37,349 nucleotides of DNA from Candidatus Moranbacteria bacterium GW2011_GWF2_35_54 (lineage in GTDB: Bacteria; Patescibacteriota; Minisyncoccia; Moranbacterales; UBA9337): the NCBI GenBank assembly GCA_000990945.1, contig LBQR01000006.1, positions 1 to 37,349 of the forward strand, given 5' to 3'. Below the pieces are notes generated by a model, which saw only the letters and a list, made by a program, of their open reading frames with translations, ran no database searches and was not told the origin of the DNA. Positions 24,450-32,277 of the stretch are shown here, one piece after another. The translations under genes and the position numbers were made by a program. The stretch's first letter is position 1. Every line of letters begins with the position of its first letter.

Positions 24450-25383
24450 TCAAAAAATAAAATTAAATAGATAACCGATCAAAATCATCCCCGAAGCTGT
24501 TACTCCAAAAAAAGCTGCTAATAATTTCCATTTCATTACTTTTTTCAATATCAAAGCTTCCGGCAAAGAAAGCCCCACAATCGCCATCATGAAAGCCAAA
24601 GCAGTTCCAAGGGGAATCCCCTTATCAATCAGGGATTCGATTATAGGAATTCGCCAAAATTACCGCCACTGGCACGGCCAAAGGATTTTCTTTGGTAATA
24701 TATTTTTCAAAAAATCCCGCTGGCACATAGCCGTGAATCAAAGCCCCCAGCGCCACTCCCGCTAAAACATACGGGATTATTTTTTTAGAGATGCTCCAGG
24801 CTTCTTTTGAAACTATTTTTAATATCTGGGAAAGTGTTTTACTATTTTTTTTCTCCATTCTGATTTCGTCAGAAAACTTGATTTTCCAAATATATTCTTC
24901 TACATATTTTTCCATTTTTAATTTTCCCAAAGCCCAGCCGCCCAACATTCCAAGTAAAATTCCAGCACCCACATAAAGCAAGGTAATTTTCCAGCCAAAC
25001 AGTCCGATAAACATCGCCACTGCAATTTCATTAACCAGCGGAGAAGTAATTAAAAAAGCGAAGGTTACTCCCAGCGGAATGCCCGCCTTTAAAAATCCGA
25101 TAAAGAGCGGAATCGACGAGCAAGAGCAAAAGGGGGTAATCGCTCCAAAAACTGTCGCCATAAAGTAATCCAAGCCAAAAAATTTATGGCTAGCCAAAAA
25201 ATCCCGCAATTTCTCAATCGGTAAATAATACCGCAAAGTGCTCATAAAAAATGTAATCACCAAAAGAAGAAAAATTATTTTTATGCTATCATAAACAAAA
25301 AAATCAACGGCTTCTCCCAAATGACTCTGCGGACTTAAATTTAAAATTGCATAAACTAGCCAATCAATAAAATTTTGTATCAT
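24450..25383 (-). pseudogene. ArsP/DUF318-type permease, broken near the C-terminus
   Basis: The long frame (25383-24625) encodes a PF03773-type permease with FCSCSSIPLFIGFLKAG and FAFLITSPLVNEIAVAMF, then ends prematurely at VAVILANSYNRIPD. The next frame down to a TGA at 24450 holds the missing end: IPIIESLIDKGIPLGTALAF, MMAIVGLSLPEALIL, KKVMKWKLLAAFFGVTA and GYLFNFIF. Relatives read V-I-L-G, then V/I-P-L-Y-S-N-A-A-G, then I-P here, so about 12 residues (the second symmetry copy of the conserved loop) are lost at about 24645-24656, with a frame change. The family includes organoarsenical exporters. It overlaps the CcdA-like gene by 4 bases. Confidence 0.88.
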
Positions 25384-26096
25384 AAATTTATAAGATATTT
25401 AATAAGATATTGGAGATAATAAATTCCCGCCAAAAGAAAAATTGTCGCAACTGCGTAACGCATTACTTTTTCAATTTTACTCATGGCATTATACATCTTG
25501 CTAACTTTCTCTACACTAAAAGCCAACAAAAATGAAAACATAATTACTGGCAAACCGGTTCCCAGCGCAAATATGGGTGGCAACAATAAACTTTCAGTCG
25601 AACTCAGGACCAATGGAATGAGCACTCCAAAAAATAATACTCCGCTATAAGGGCAAAAAGCCAAGGCAAATAGCATTCCCAGCAACAATGCTCTCAGATA
25701 TCCCTGCCTAGCCAGCCACTCTTTTATTTTTTCTATTTTTTTATTATTAGCGCCCAGATTAATTTTAATTATTCCAAACATTGTTAGACTAATCAAAATT
25801 AAAACTATCCCCAAAGCTTTATCTCCCCAACCTTGAAAAATTTTAGCAATCTCAAAAGAAGAAAAACCGAAATAAATAAGAGTCGCCAAAAGCGTATAGC
25901 TAATGGCCCTGCCCAGCATATACATCAAACCGCTAATTAAAGTATGCTTGGCGGTTTTAATATCTTTAGAAATATAAGCAATGGCAGTAATATTAGTCGC
26001 CAATGGACAAGGACTAATGGAAGTCATAATTCCCAAAACAAAAGCTGAAAGTAAGGGCATATTATATTGATCAATTAAGGTGTTAAGAAATTCCAT
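25380..26096 (-). CDS. CcdA/ArsG-like transmembrane thiol-electron transporter
   Basis: 238 residues with six predicted TM helices. The reactive cysteines of the CcdA/DsbD fold are visible in GIMTSISPCPLATNITAIAY and in LFALAFCPYSGVLFFGVLIP, one in each symmetry half. The 'SPCPLATN' wording matches the aromatic/ArsG branch that is found with ArsF-like thioredoxins. It should carry reducing equivalents across the membrane to the outward-facing thioredoxin-like protein encoded just upstream (overlap 14 bases). It overlaps the permease gene by 4 bases, so translation is coupled along the operon. Confidence 0.87.
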   Translation of the reverse strand: MEFLNTLIDQYNMPLLSAFVLGIMTSISPCPLATNITAIAYISKDIKTAKHTLISGLMYMLGRAISYTLLATLIYFGFSSFEIAKIFQGWGDKALGIVLILISLTMFGIIKINLGANNKKIEKIKEWLARQGYLRALLLGMLFALAFCPYSGVLFFGVLIPLVLSSTESLLLPPIFALGTGLPVIMFSFLLAFSVEKVSKMYNAMSKIEKVMRYAVATIFLLAGIYYLQYLIKYLINL

Positions 26097-26886
26097 TTAT
26101 TTTCTCATTAAACAAATCCGTAATATCTTTTTCCCCTGCGTAGCATTTCCCATCCGCCCAGAGAAATGGGACGCCAAATGACTCCTCATCAAGATTGCAA
26201 TACATCGCATCCTCGGCCATCTGATTGGCATCCTCTTCATTTTTATTTATATTTTTTTCTTCAAAACTAATTTTATTTCTAATATCTTTTTCCTGTAGAT
26301 ATTTTTCAACATTTTCACACTCAGGACAATCACTGCCAAAATAAAAAACAATATCTTCTTTTTCCACATTCTCTGTCTCTTGGGCAGAAGCTTCACTGCC
26401 CATTAGCTTCTTTAATTTTTCAGAAAGATATTTCGAGAAAGCCTGCTCATTGGAAACCAGTCTCCAAATTTGCGTATCCTCTTTGATATTGTCAGTGCCA
26501 TCAATAATTGAATTAGTAAAAAGTGAAGTACCAGCAGCTTTAAATTTATTGGCGACTTCTTTATTTTCTGCCAGATCCACATTTATTTCCTTAAACTCAA
26601 TTTTACCCGATTTAAGTTCTTGGGAAAAGTTCTGCTCCAATGTTTTTTTCGCGTACTCTCCCGCCGTGATACAGGAATAACAACGGTTAGTGCTATGGAA
26701 TAAATACAACTGGATTTTCTCAGCCGGCTTTACATCTTCCGCTGGATTTTTTTTGGCACTAATGCTTTGCGTGTTAACACTTGCATTTTTTAAATCTGTT
26801 TTTTTATCTGACCCGAAAATTATAATTAAAACAATTGCAAAAAATAATGCTCCTCCATAAAGTAGATATATTCCTGTTTTTTTCAT
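26083..26886 (-). CDS. ArsF-like thioredoxin-fold protein with a second Cys-x-x-Cys domain
   Basis: 267 residues: an N-terminal anchor (about 5-24) and an ArsF-like domain with LFHSTNRCYSCITAGEYAKK, SGKIEFKEINVDLAENKEV and GTSLFTN. A second thioredoxin/glutaredoxin-like domain has FYFGSDCPECENVEKYL and ends GVPFLWADGKCYAG. The first domain normally occurs alone, so this looks like a fusion of two redox modules, both outside the membrane, fed by the CcdA-like protein. The name comes from a family linked to nitro- and arsenic-compound reduction. A general disulfide or metalloid role is as likely. Confidence 0.82.
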   Translation of the reverse strand: MKKTGIYLLYGGALFFAIVLIIIFGSDKKTDLKNASVNTQSISAKKNPAEDVKPAEKIQLYLFHSTNRCYSCITAGEYAKKTLEQNFSQELKSGKIEFKEINVDLAENKEVANKFKAAGTSLFTNSIIDGTDNIKEDTQIWRLVSNEQAFSKYLSEKLKKLMGSEASAQETENVEKEDIVFYFGSDCPECENVEKYLQEKDIRNKISFEEKNINKNEEDANQMAEDAMYCNLDEESFGVPFLWADGKCYAGEKDITDLFNEKINGIS

Positions 26887-26923
26887 AAAATAATTTTTAT
26901 TTTTTATACATTACTTTTTAGCC

Positions 26924-27208
26924 TTAGCCACAGCAAGAGCAGCACCCGCTAGATTGATTAGCTTTAAATTGATTTTTGTCCATTAAAATTTCTTCAATTT
27001 CTTTATTATCCGGCACTCTGCCATAAACCCTCACTTCCTCATTAACTACCAAAGCTGGCGTACCCATTACGCCATAGCTCATAATTTCACCAATATCAGT
27101 TACTTTTTCCACCACTGCTTCAATTTTCAGCTCAGCCAAAGTTTGTTTAACATTGGCTTCTAATTTTTGACAGTTAGGACAACCTGTTCCTAAAATTTTG
27201 ATTTCCAT
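26924..27208 (-). CDS. Small thioredoxin-like redox-active disulfide protein
   Basis: 94 residues, cytoplasmic, with the early active site KILGTGCPNCQKLEANV and the cis-proline loop GVMGTPALVVNEEVRVYGRVP. It belongs to the MTH895/TM0996-like family that often sits with DUF318 permeases. Odd: a C-terminal Cys cluster (SSGCCSCCG) follows the fold and could bind a thiophilic metal or metalloid. It is second in the operon, 4 bases after the ArsR gene. Confidence 0.88.
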   Translation of the reverse strand: MEIKILGTGCPNCQKLEANVKQTLAELKIEAVVEKVTDIGEIMSYGVMGTPALVVNEEVRVYGRVPDNKEIEEILMDKNQFKANQSSGCCSCCG

Positions 27209-27212
27209 AGTT

Positions 27213-27503
27213 TTATTTAATTACTTGATTAAAAATTTTTTTATACTCTTTGATTATTTTTTTATTCAAACTATATCGGATAAAATTTCCCTCCCTCTTC
27301 TCAGCCAAAAGCCCAACTTTTTTTAATTGCTTGAGATGATGCGAAGCCAATTTATCGGAAATTCCCACAGCTGGATTTGAACCGCACCGAAGCACACATA
27401 GGATTTTAAGCCTATTGGGATCAGCGATGGCACGCAGGAAATTATAAGTTTTATTGATATCTTCTATCTCAGTTGAATTTTTGGCACAACATTTAAATTC
27501 CAT
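27213..27503 (-). CDS. ArsR/SmtB-family repressor, recognition region shortened
   Basis: 96 residues with the winged-helix core FLRAIADPNRLKILCVLRCG, SHHLKQLKKVGLLAEKREG and FIRYSLN. It heads the operon and faces a perfect inverted operator (27513-27538). An N-terminal CC pair (FKCCAKN) could be part of a thiol sensor site. Odd: between RCGSNPA and VGISDKLASHHLK the family normally has another 8-10 residues, often with C-V-C for arsenic or cadmium sensing. Here they are missing in frame (at about 27363-27375), which would shorten helix 3 and remove a usual sensor site. It may be a damaged gene or an unusual variant. Confidence 0.85.
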   Translation of the reverse strand: MEFKCCAKNSTEIEDINKTYNFLRAIADPNRLKILCVLRCGSNPAVGISDKLASHHLKQLKKVGLLAEKREGNFIRYSLNKKIIKEYKKIFNQVIK

Positions 27504-27512
27504 AATAAAAAC

Positions 27513-27538
27513 ACTATTCTAATTTATATTAGAATAGT
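27513..27538. promoter_or_regulatory. Perfect ArsR-type operator
   Basis: ACTATTCTAAT (27513-27523) and ATTAGAATAGT (27528-27538) are exact inverted 11-bp arms with a 4-base spacer. It is centred 23 bases before the repressor ATG. The alginate-lyase promoter starts about 50 bases away on the other side. Confidence 0.85.
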
Positions 27539-27590
27539 ACATCTATTGGAAAAATATGTCAAAAAATAATTTTCAGGTAACGTTATTTTA

Positions 27591-27599
27591 TGTTATAAT
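27591..27599 (+). promoter_or_regulatory. Extended -10 promoter TGTTATAAT
   Basis: A perfect TGnTATAAT, 29 bases before ATG 27628. It lies inside the longer frame that begins at 27556, which argues that translation starts at 27628. Confidence 0.7.
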
Positions 27600-27627
27600 A
27601 AATGTATTAATTCTTTCAAGCATTGAT

Positions 27628-28458
27628 ATGAATAGCAAGAAATATCTTATTTTAATAGGAATTTCATTGCTCTTTATCGGAGTCGCTCTTTTTGTTTTTT
27701 CTTCTGACGGGAAACAATCTCTTGATACTATACCTTCTATACTTAAATCCATACCAACAAATAAACCACCTAGCCAGTCATCTTCACCGTCATTTGATCT
27801 TACTGGCTGGAAACTGACTTTACCGCTTATGTCTTCTGCTAATTCAAAAGATCCATTGGAAATTCGCCAACCGGAATTAGCGTCTTACCAAATTAATCCT
27901 TGGTTTAGGGCAACTTCCGATAAAAAAGGATTCGTTTTTCGCGCGCCAGTCAATGCGCCCACCACGGCCAATTCCACTTATCCTCGTTCAGAACTGCGAG
28001 AGATGACCGCGGATGGAAAAGATGAATTTTTTTGGTCTTCAAAAAAAGGAACCCATACTCTTTTTATCGAAGAAGCTATTACCGCCGTTCCCAAGAATAA
28101 AAAAGACGTAGTGGCGGGGCAAATCCATGGCGATGATGATGACCTCATCGTTATCCGCCTAGAAGATAATAAACTTTTTCTCGCCCGCAGTAAAAAAAAT
28201 TTGGCCACTCTCGACGACAACTATGTCCTTGGAAAAAAATTCACCATTAAATTTGTAGCTCAAAACGGAAAGATACTCACCTATTACAATCAAAATCCGA
28301 AGCCTATTTACACTTTGGAGAAAAAAGTGGATCAAGCTTATTTTAAAGTGGGCGTCTATACCCAATCAAATTGCGAGACTGAAGAATCTCCCAATCTTTG
28401 CTCTGGCGATAATTACGGCGAAGTTGTCATCTATCAGCTTAGAGTAACGCATGAATAG
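27628..28458 (+). CDS. Secreted or anchored PL7-type alginate lyase
   Basis: 276 residues from ATG 27628 (chosen because the promoter lies inside the upstream extension). N-terminal hydrophobic signal or anchor (about 5-23), Pro/Ser-rich linker, then a polysaccharide lyase family 7 jelly roll: LTGWKLTLP, YPRSELREM (the R-S-E-L-R catalytic strand), GQIHG (catalytic Q-x-H) and AYFKVGVYTQS (the Y-F-K-x-G-x-Y-x-Q strand with the catalytic Tyr). It should cleave alginate or a related polyuronate by beta-elimination outside the cell. It is divergent from the ArsR operon and monocistronic. Use on host or environmental polysaccharide is inferred. Confidence 0.9.
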   Translation: MNSKKYLILIGISLLFIGVALFVFSSDGKQSLDTIPSILKSIPTNKPPSQSSSPSFDLTGWKLTLPLMSSANSKDPLEIRQPELASYQINPWFRATSDKKGFVFRAPVNAPTTANSTYPRSELREMTADGKDEFFWSSKKGTHTLFIEEAITAVPKNKKDVVAGQIHGDDDDLIVIRLEDNKLFLARSKKNLATLDDNYVLGKKFTIKFVAQNGKILTYYNQNPKPIYTLEKKVDQAYFKVGVYTQSNCETEESPNLCSGDNYGEVVIYQLRVTHE

Positions 28459-28534
28459 GTTTCAAACTTATTTTTAGAAAAATAAAAAAACACTTATTTA
28501 AATGATAGCGCTAGGAAAATTTTAGAATTATTTT

Positions 28535-28568
28535 AAAAAAATAGAGAGAGCAAAATTTCTGCTCTCTC
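28535..28568 (-). terminator. Intrinsic terminator of the AAA+ operon
   Basis: GAGAGAGC (28544-28551) pairs with GCTCTCTC (28561-28568). On the minus strand it is followed by TATTTTTTT. It lies 30 bases after the last stop of the unit. Confidence 0.85.
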
Positions 28569-28597
28569 CTTATAATATAAGCTTATTGGATAAATTT

Positions 28598-29448
28598 TTA
28601 CGCAGAAGAAACCTTAATTCCTACTCGAGTTAAGATTTCCTCAACAAATGGGATTATTTGACTATCATCAGATAACAATCCATCCTCCCAATCAAACAAA
28701 ATAACATCTTCTGGGGCACACAGTGGTTGGGTGGGAGTACCATAACCCTCCCCACTCCAAAAACCAAACTGCTTGCGAATATCTATCGATTCGCATTCAG
28801 TTACTGCAAAAAATAAACGCCTTAGGACAGCTGGGTGGATAAACATAAACGCCAATGTGTCCAAGTTTATCGGATCTCCGGCATGAAGTACTGGAATAAA
28901 AACCTCATAGTGAGACTCACTTCAACGGTATAACCCAATAGCATCATTGTTTTGATCATGCTAATTAAAGCAATGCCTTTTCTGATTATAGCACTGGAAT
29001 CTATATTGCAAGAAACACTGCGATTCAAAAAGAACCGTAACACTTTGCCATAGCCGGAAGAAATATGTTCTTGCAAAGTTATCATATTCTCAGGAATGCC
29101 TTGCAAAAAACAATCTATGTCTGGCTCATCACCAGCCACATCCATATTACAAGAAAATCTCGAGGTATGAGATAACAACTCTTCAATACTTATTTCTCCC
29201 GATAGTTCAAGAATCATCTTCCTTCCCTCTGGCCAGCCTTGATGAGCAATTTGGATAGCTTCAAGGAGAGAATTTGTACCATGCCATTCTGAGTCATCCT
29301 CTCTGAGACTTGCACATGACATACCATTGAAATCTTGACCATCGCAACCAGATTGAATTTTTTCAGCCATCGCCACAAAATCCAACCAGTCGCGAAAGTG
29401 ACGCAGATAACAGGTGGTGCCATCTTTTTCGCGTGTTTCGCTTATCAT
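28598..29448 (-). pseudogene. DUF7192-like protein, split by a frameshift
   Basis: The first part starts at ATG 29448, which has AAGGAGAAC 6 bases upstream; the longer frame to 29520 overlaps the AAA+ gene. It shows EWHGTNSLLEAIQIAHQGWP and ends after LLGYTVEV in a wrong-frame tail. In the next frame, from about 28920, SHYEVFIPVLHAGDPINLDT runs on into LAFMFIHPAVLRRLFFAVTE, the usual C-terminal part of this family. That frame was otherwise readable only as a small gene with a TTG start. So one protein of about 280 residues has been broken near VEV, probably with a few residues lost. The family is known mainly from phages and plasmids beside CobS-like ATPases, and its function is unknown. It is downstream partner of the AAA+ gene (19-base gap). 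Confidence 0.75.
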
Positions 29449-29467
29449 TAAAGTTCTCCTTGTAATA

Positions 29468-30526
29468 TCAAAATGGAACTTCATCTTCATCAAAATTACC
29501 TGGACTCGGAGGAGGTTCAATAGAATCTTCTACTAAATTTTCCTCTATTTTTTCTCTATCCGTTTTTCGAATACCTTTCCAGACGCACATTTCTCTGAGG
29601 TTTGTCTTGCCTAATCCGATCTGGATAAGACGTTGTCCATAAATAGTAGCTCTGGGGGAAACGATGTGATTAATTCCAATTTCTTGACATACGCTTCGGA
29701 CATTGGTCACAAATTTATACCACTCATCAATATCAATTTTTTCATCGTCATCAATATCAATAAGCATAGCATCATCCCAAGCTCTTCCTATCAAAGCCTG
29801 CTCAAGATTTTCATCAATATCCATACGGACATAGACAAATCGATCAAGAGTAGTTGCATCCAAAGCATTGCGTCCCACATACCGAATATCAGCTCCACGA
29901 CCGATAGTGTTAGCCGCAGCAACAAAAATTGCATCCGGATGGCGTTTAATATTTCCATCAGGAAATGAACATTGATCATTTGCCAAGGAAGTATTTAAAA
30001 CCGAAAGGACAGAAGGATTTCCATTGTCAATTTCGTCAATCAAAAATACGCCCCCATTTTCAAATATCTCACGAAATGCAGTAGAGTGATATTTTCCATT
30101 GGCATCGTTGTATCCAAACAATTCTGACTTGTTGGTTGTTGGACAAACCGAAATGAAACGAAATGGTAATCCTATTGATTTCGCAGCCAGTTCAGTAGCT
30201 GTAGTTTTTCCACTTCCAGTATCGCCATATATCCAAACTGGGATTCGCGCTTTTATTGAGGCCAGAAGTAATGGAAAATTTTTATGCTTAGGTTGTAAAT
30301 CAAGCACAAGTCTTTCCAAAAAAAGATTTTTTTCTTCCTGTCCTTCAGCCAACATATCTTGGACGACGCCTCTTAAAATATTGCGATCTGTGCTCTCTAT
30401 TCTTTGCAGTTTCGTTATCGCAGCCTCCACATCTTGGTTGAATTGATCGATTGTGTGCTTAATTTCCTCCAATGTTTCGCCCTTAAGCAATGCCTCCAGC
30501 GCAGTCATATTCAATATTTTTTCCAT
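29468..30526 (-). CDS. CobS/MoxR-like AAA+ ATPase
   Basis: 352 residues. A helical N-terminal part (about 1-80) is followed by Walker A GDTGSGKTT (101-109), Walker B GGVFLIDEID (158-167), sensor 1 VAAANTIG and the arginine-finger region NALDATTLDRFVYV. These match the CobS/viral porphyrin-chelatase-like group of AAA+ enzymes, which act with a von Willebrand-type or other partner. AAGGAGG stands 7 bases before the ATG, a strong ribosome binding site. First gene of a unit with the DUF7192-like partner, closed by a terminator. The C-terminal PPPSPGNFDEDEVPF tail is acidic. Remodelling of a partner complex is inferred, and the target is unknown. Confidence 0.85.
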   Translation of the reverse strand: MEKILNMTALEALLKGETLEEIKHTIDQFNQDVEAAITKLQRIESTDRNILRGVVQDMLAEGQEEKNLFLERLVLDLQPKHKNFPLLLASIKARIPVWIYGDTGSGKTTATELAAKSIGLPFRFISVCPTTNKSELFGYNDANGKYHSTAFREIFENGGVFLIDEIDNGNPSVLSVLNTSLANDQCSFPDGNIKRHPDAIFVAAANTIGRGADIRYVGRNALDATTLDRFVYVRMDIDENLEQALIGRAWDDAMLIDIDDDEKIDIDEWYKFVTNVRSVCQEIGINHIVSPRATIYGQRLIQIGLGKTNLREMCVWKGIRKTDREKIEENLVEDSIEPPPSPGNFDEDEVPF

Positions 30527-30735
30527 TTCTCGCCTCCTTGGGGGTATGATTTATATCATCCATTTTAGGATAAAAAACATATTAGAATAAAAAATTTTAT
30601 CCACTAAGCATTATTTCACAGCTCAATTTTTAAATAACTACCTGCTAAAAAAGCAGTCCTTTATCATAACAGATATTTATATTTATGCAATATGAAGTTG
30701 TGTCATGAAAAAAATCATATTTAAAAACCAATCAT

Positions 30736-30772
30736 AAAACCTAAATCCATTATCTGCGCGATAGCAATTATA
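30736..30772 (-). promoter_or_regulatory. 37-bp shared element, copy 1 (before the AAA+ unit)
   Basis: 34 of 37 bases match 32218-32254, in the same orientation relative to the downstream gene. The core is TCCATTATCTGCGCGATAGC on the plus strand. On the minus strand the element starts with TATAAT, so it may be a promoter plus initially transcribed region. The ATG lies about 210 bases on. Confidence 0.6.
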
Positions 30773-30864
30773 ATGTATCTGGAGAAATGAAAAGTAAGGA
30801 TAGGAAAACTTCAAAATAATATTTATCTAGGACATTCCTTGAATTTGGAGAGATTTAGAAATAT

Positions 30865-30899
30865 AAAAAAGCAGGAGAGAAAAATTTCAATTCTCCTGC
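30865..30899 (-). terminator. Intrinsic terminator of the BtpA unit
   Basis: GCAGGAGA (30871-30878) pairs with TCTCCTGC (30892-30899). On the minus strand a TTTTTT tract follows. It is 17 bases past the stop at 30916. Confidence 0.88.
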
Positions 30900-30915
30900 C
30901 TTTGCGTTATCTCCA

Positions 30916-31333
30916 TCATACAGCTTCTTTCGCCGTTGTGTCTTCTTGAAGCTGATCTTTTTTGTCGTATCTGGCTTTTTTGTATGCCGGCTTGGCTGGC
31001 ACAGCTTTAATTTCTCCGGATCCGATTCTTTGTTGCAAACTTGCTATGCAAGCTCTTATTATTGCCATCTCCATAGAGACATCATCCGTCAGGTACGCCG
31101 CCCCTATAGTAACATTGGCCAACTTTATTCCAAATAACACTGCTCTTGCCGGCTCCTTTCTGCGTTTTCGGCTCACTTCTTTTGGTTGAAACTCACCAAT
31201 TTTTTCTTGCAATTTTGCTATGCAAGCGATTATAAGTCATATGCGCAGCTTCCATGATAGCATCAGCAGATTCTATTCCGAATGCCTCTGCTCGAGATAA
31301 TTTTTTATCAATATCTGTTTTTTCTTTTTCCAT
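30916..31333 (-). pseudogene. Two-repeat small protein, first repeat deleted and frameshifted
   Basis: ATG 31333 has AAGGAG 8-9 bases upstream and overlaps the end of the BtpA gene's spacer (13-base gap). It reads MEKEKTDIDKKLSRAEAFGI.. to EAAHMT, then the frame changes near 31230 and continues IIACIAKLQEKIGEFQPKE to 30916. The second half holds an intact copy of the same unit: LFGIKLANVTIGAAYLTD, then DVSMEMAIIR, then ACIASLQQRIG. Comparing the two copies, the first lacks about eight residues (24 nt less one base). The tail is Lys/Asp-rich. I do not recognise the family; the repeat looks like a short helical hairpin. Confidence 0.7.
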
Positions 31334-31346
31334 TAACTATTCTCCT

Positions 31347-32045
31347 TTATGATTTCCAGTTATGAATGTAACTGGAAAGTAGTTGAGTTTTTTCTGGATT
31401 AAGTTCAGTGTGACTAAAACTTATTCCCGTCGCCACAAGGAAACAATCATTATACGGAATAAACTTTCTTACATTTTCAACCGTTATACCGCTGGCGATA
31501 GCTATAGGAAAATCACCGATAGCCTCTCGCATGGTTGAAATTTTATCCACATTGGGAGCCGCTCCTGTCCGCGCACCGCTGGTAGTAACTACATCTACAA
31601 CATTCAAAGCTAACTTTGCGACAGTCGCCACATCCGTGACTGCTCTTTGATATTTAAAAGCCACGCCACCAAAATAAAGCCCCTTCCAATTACCAAGCAA
31701 TTCGTTTCTGGCAATAGGCGCCCCTATCATTCCTTCATGCACGCCGGCGTCATCCGTCCACAATCCATCTGCTCCGATATTGATGGTCGTTTTAGCTGAG
31801 TCTTCTCTATAAAGATCAAGGAAATTAATGCCGATCCATAAATTAGGATTTTTTTTCTTTACGACCCGAAAGACTGATATCAATTCACCGGCATGAATAT
31901 TATGGTTGATGAGAAATACTCCATCCGCCCTCGCTTCCACTGCCACAGCGACATTTCGCAAAGTCTGCTCCTTGCTTAAGACATGGATGACGGGAAGAAA
32001 TATTTTACTTCTTCCGAAAACTTTCTCTATTTTATTTTTACTCAT
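31347..32045 (-). CDS. BtpA/SgcQ-family TIM-barrel protein
   Basis: 232 residues. The BtpA-family words are LPVIHVLSKEQTLRNVAVAV, ADGVFLINHN, NLWIGINFLDL, GADGLWTDDAG, VDVVTTSGARTGAAPNVDKI and IAIASGITVENVRKF near the C-terminal phosphate-type loop. It is likely a barrel enzyme that binds a phosphorylated ligand. BtpA itself is known for photosystem I stability and SgcQ from a sugar operon, so the family reaction is not settled. GGGAG lies 8 bases before the ATG. It shares the unit with the two-repeat protein and has the 37-bp element and TTTACGTA palindromes upstream. Confidence 0.8.
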   Translation of the reverse strand: MSKNKIEKVFGRSKIFLPVIHVLSKEQTLRNVAVAVEARADGVFLINHNIHAGELISVFRVVKKKNPNLWIGINFLDLYREDSAKTTINIGADGLWTDDAGVHEGMIGAPIARNELLGNWKGLYFGGVAFKYQRAVTDVATVAKLALNVVDVVTTSGARTGAAPNVDKISTMREAIGDFPIAIASGITVENVRKFIPYNDCFLVATGISFSHTELNPEKTQLLSSYIHNWKS

Positions 32046-32217
32046 GACAAATCTCCCGGTAAAGGTTTAACCTCATGAAAAGCAAAAATTAAGCACATTT
32101 GCTAATTTTCAAATAACACAACCTCTTGAAATAACATTATATTCCAACTATATTCCTAAGGTCTTTATACAATCAAAGCAAATTCCAGCCCAAATGTCAA
32201 TCAATCAGTCTCAATGA

Positions 32218-32254
32218 AAAACCTATGTCCATTATCTGCGCGATAGCATTTATA
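32218..32254 (-). promoter_or_regulatory. 37-bp shared element, copy 2 (before the BtpA unit)
   Basis: It carries the same core as 30736-30772. Here the flanks form a perfect 9-bp inverted repeat, CCTATGTCC (32222-32230) with GGACATAGG (32257-32265), so the core sits in the loop of a hairpin. The ATG lies about 173 bases downstream. Confidence 0.6.
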
Positions 32255-32277
32255 TTGGACATAGGGAAAATTATATA

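Larger units (their letters stand above)
30527..30915. other. 389-bp leader region of the AAA+ unit
   Basis: No gene. It holds the inverted words GGATAAAA..TTTTATCC (30569-30604), a small hairpin CTGCTAAAAAAGCAG (30651-30665), the 37-bp repeated element (30736-30772) and, at its far end, the terminator of the next upstream unit. Confidence 0.5.

Noticed and set aside
27556-27628. Earlier start of the alginate lyase
   Set aside because: An extended -10 promoter (27591-27599) lies inside that stretch and the signal-like helix starts after 27628.
28598-28864. Separate 88-residue gene with a TTG start
   Set aside because: The same frame continues upstream as SHYEVFIPVLHAGDPINLDT, which joins the DUF7192-like protein; a frameshift explains it better.
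30099-30446. Plus-strand ORF of 115 codons
   Set aside because: It is a shadow of the AAA+ gene; its translation has no recognisable pattern, while the other strand has Walker A and B.
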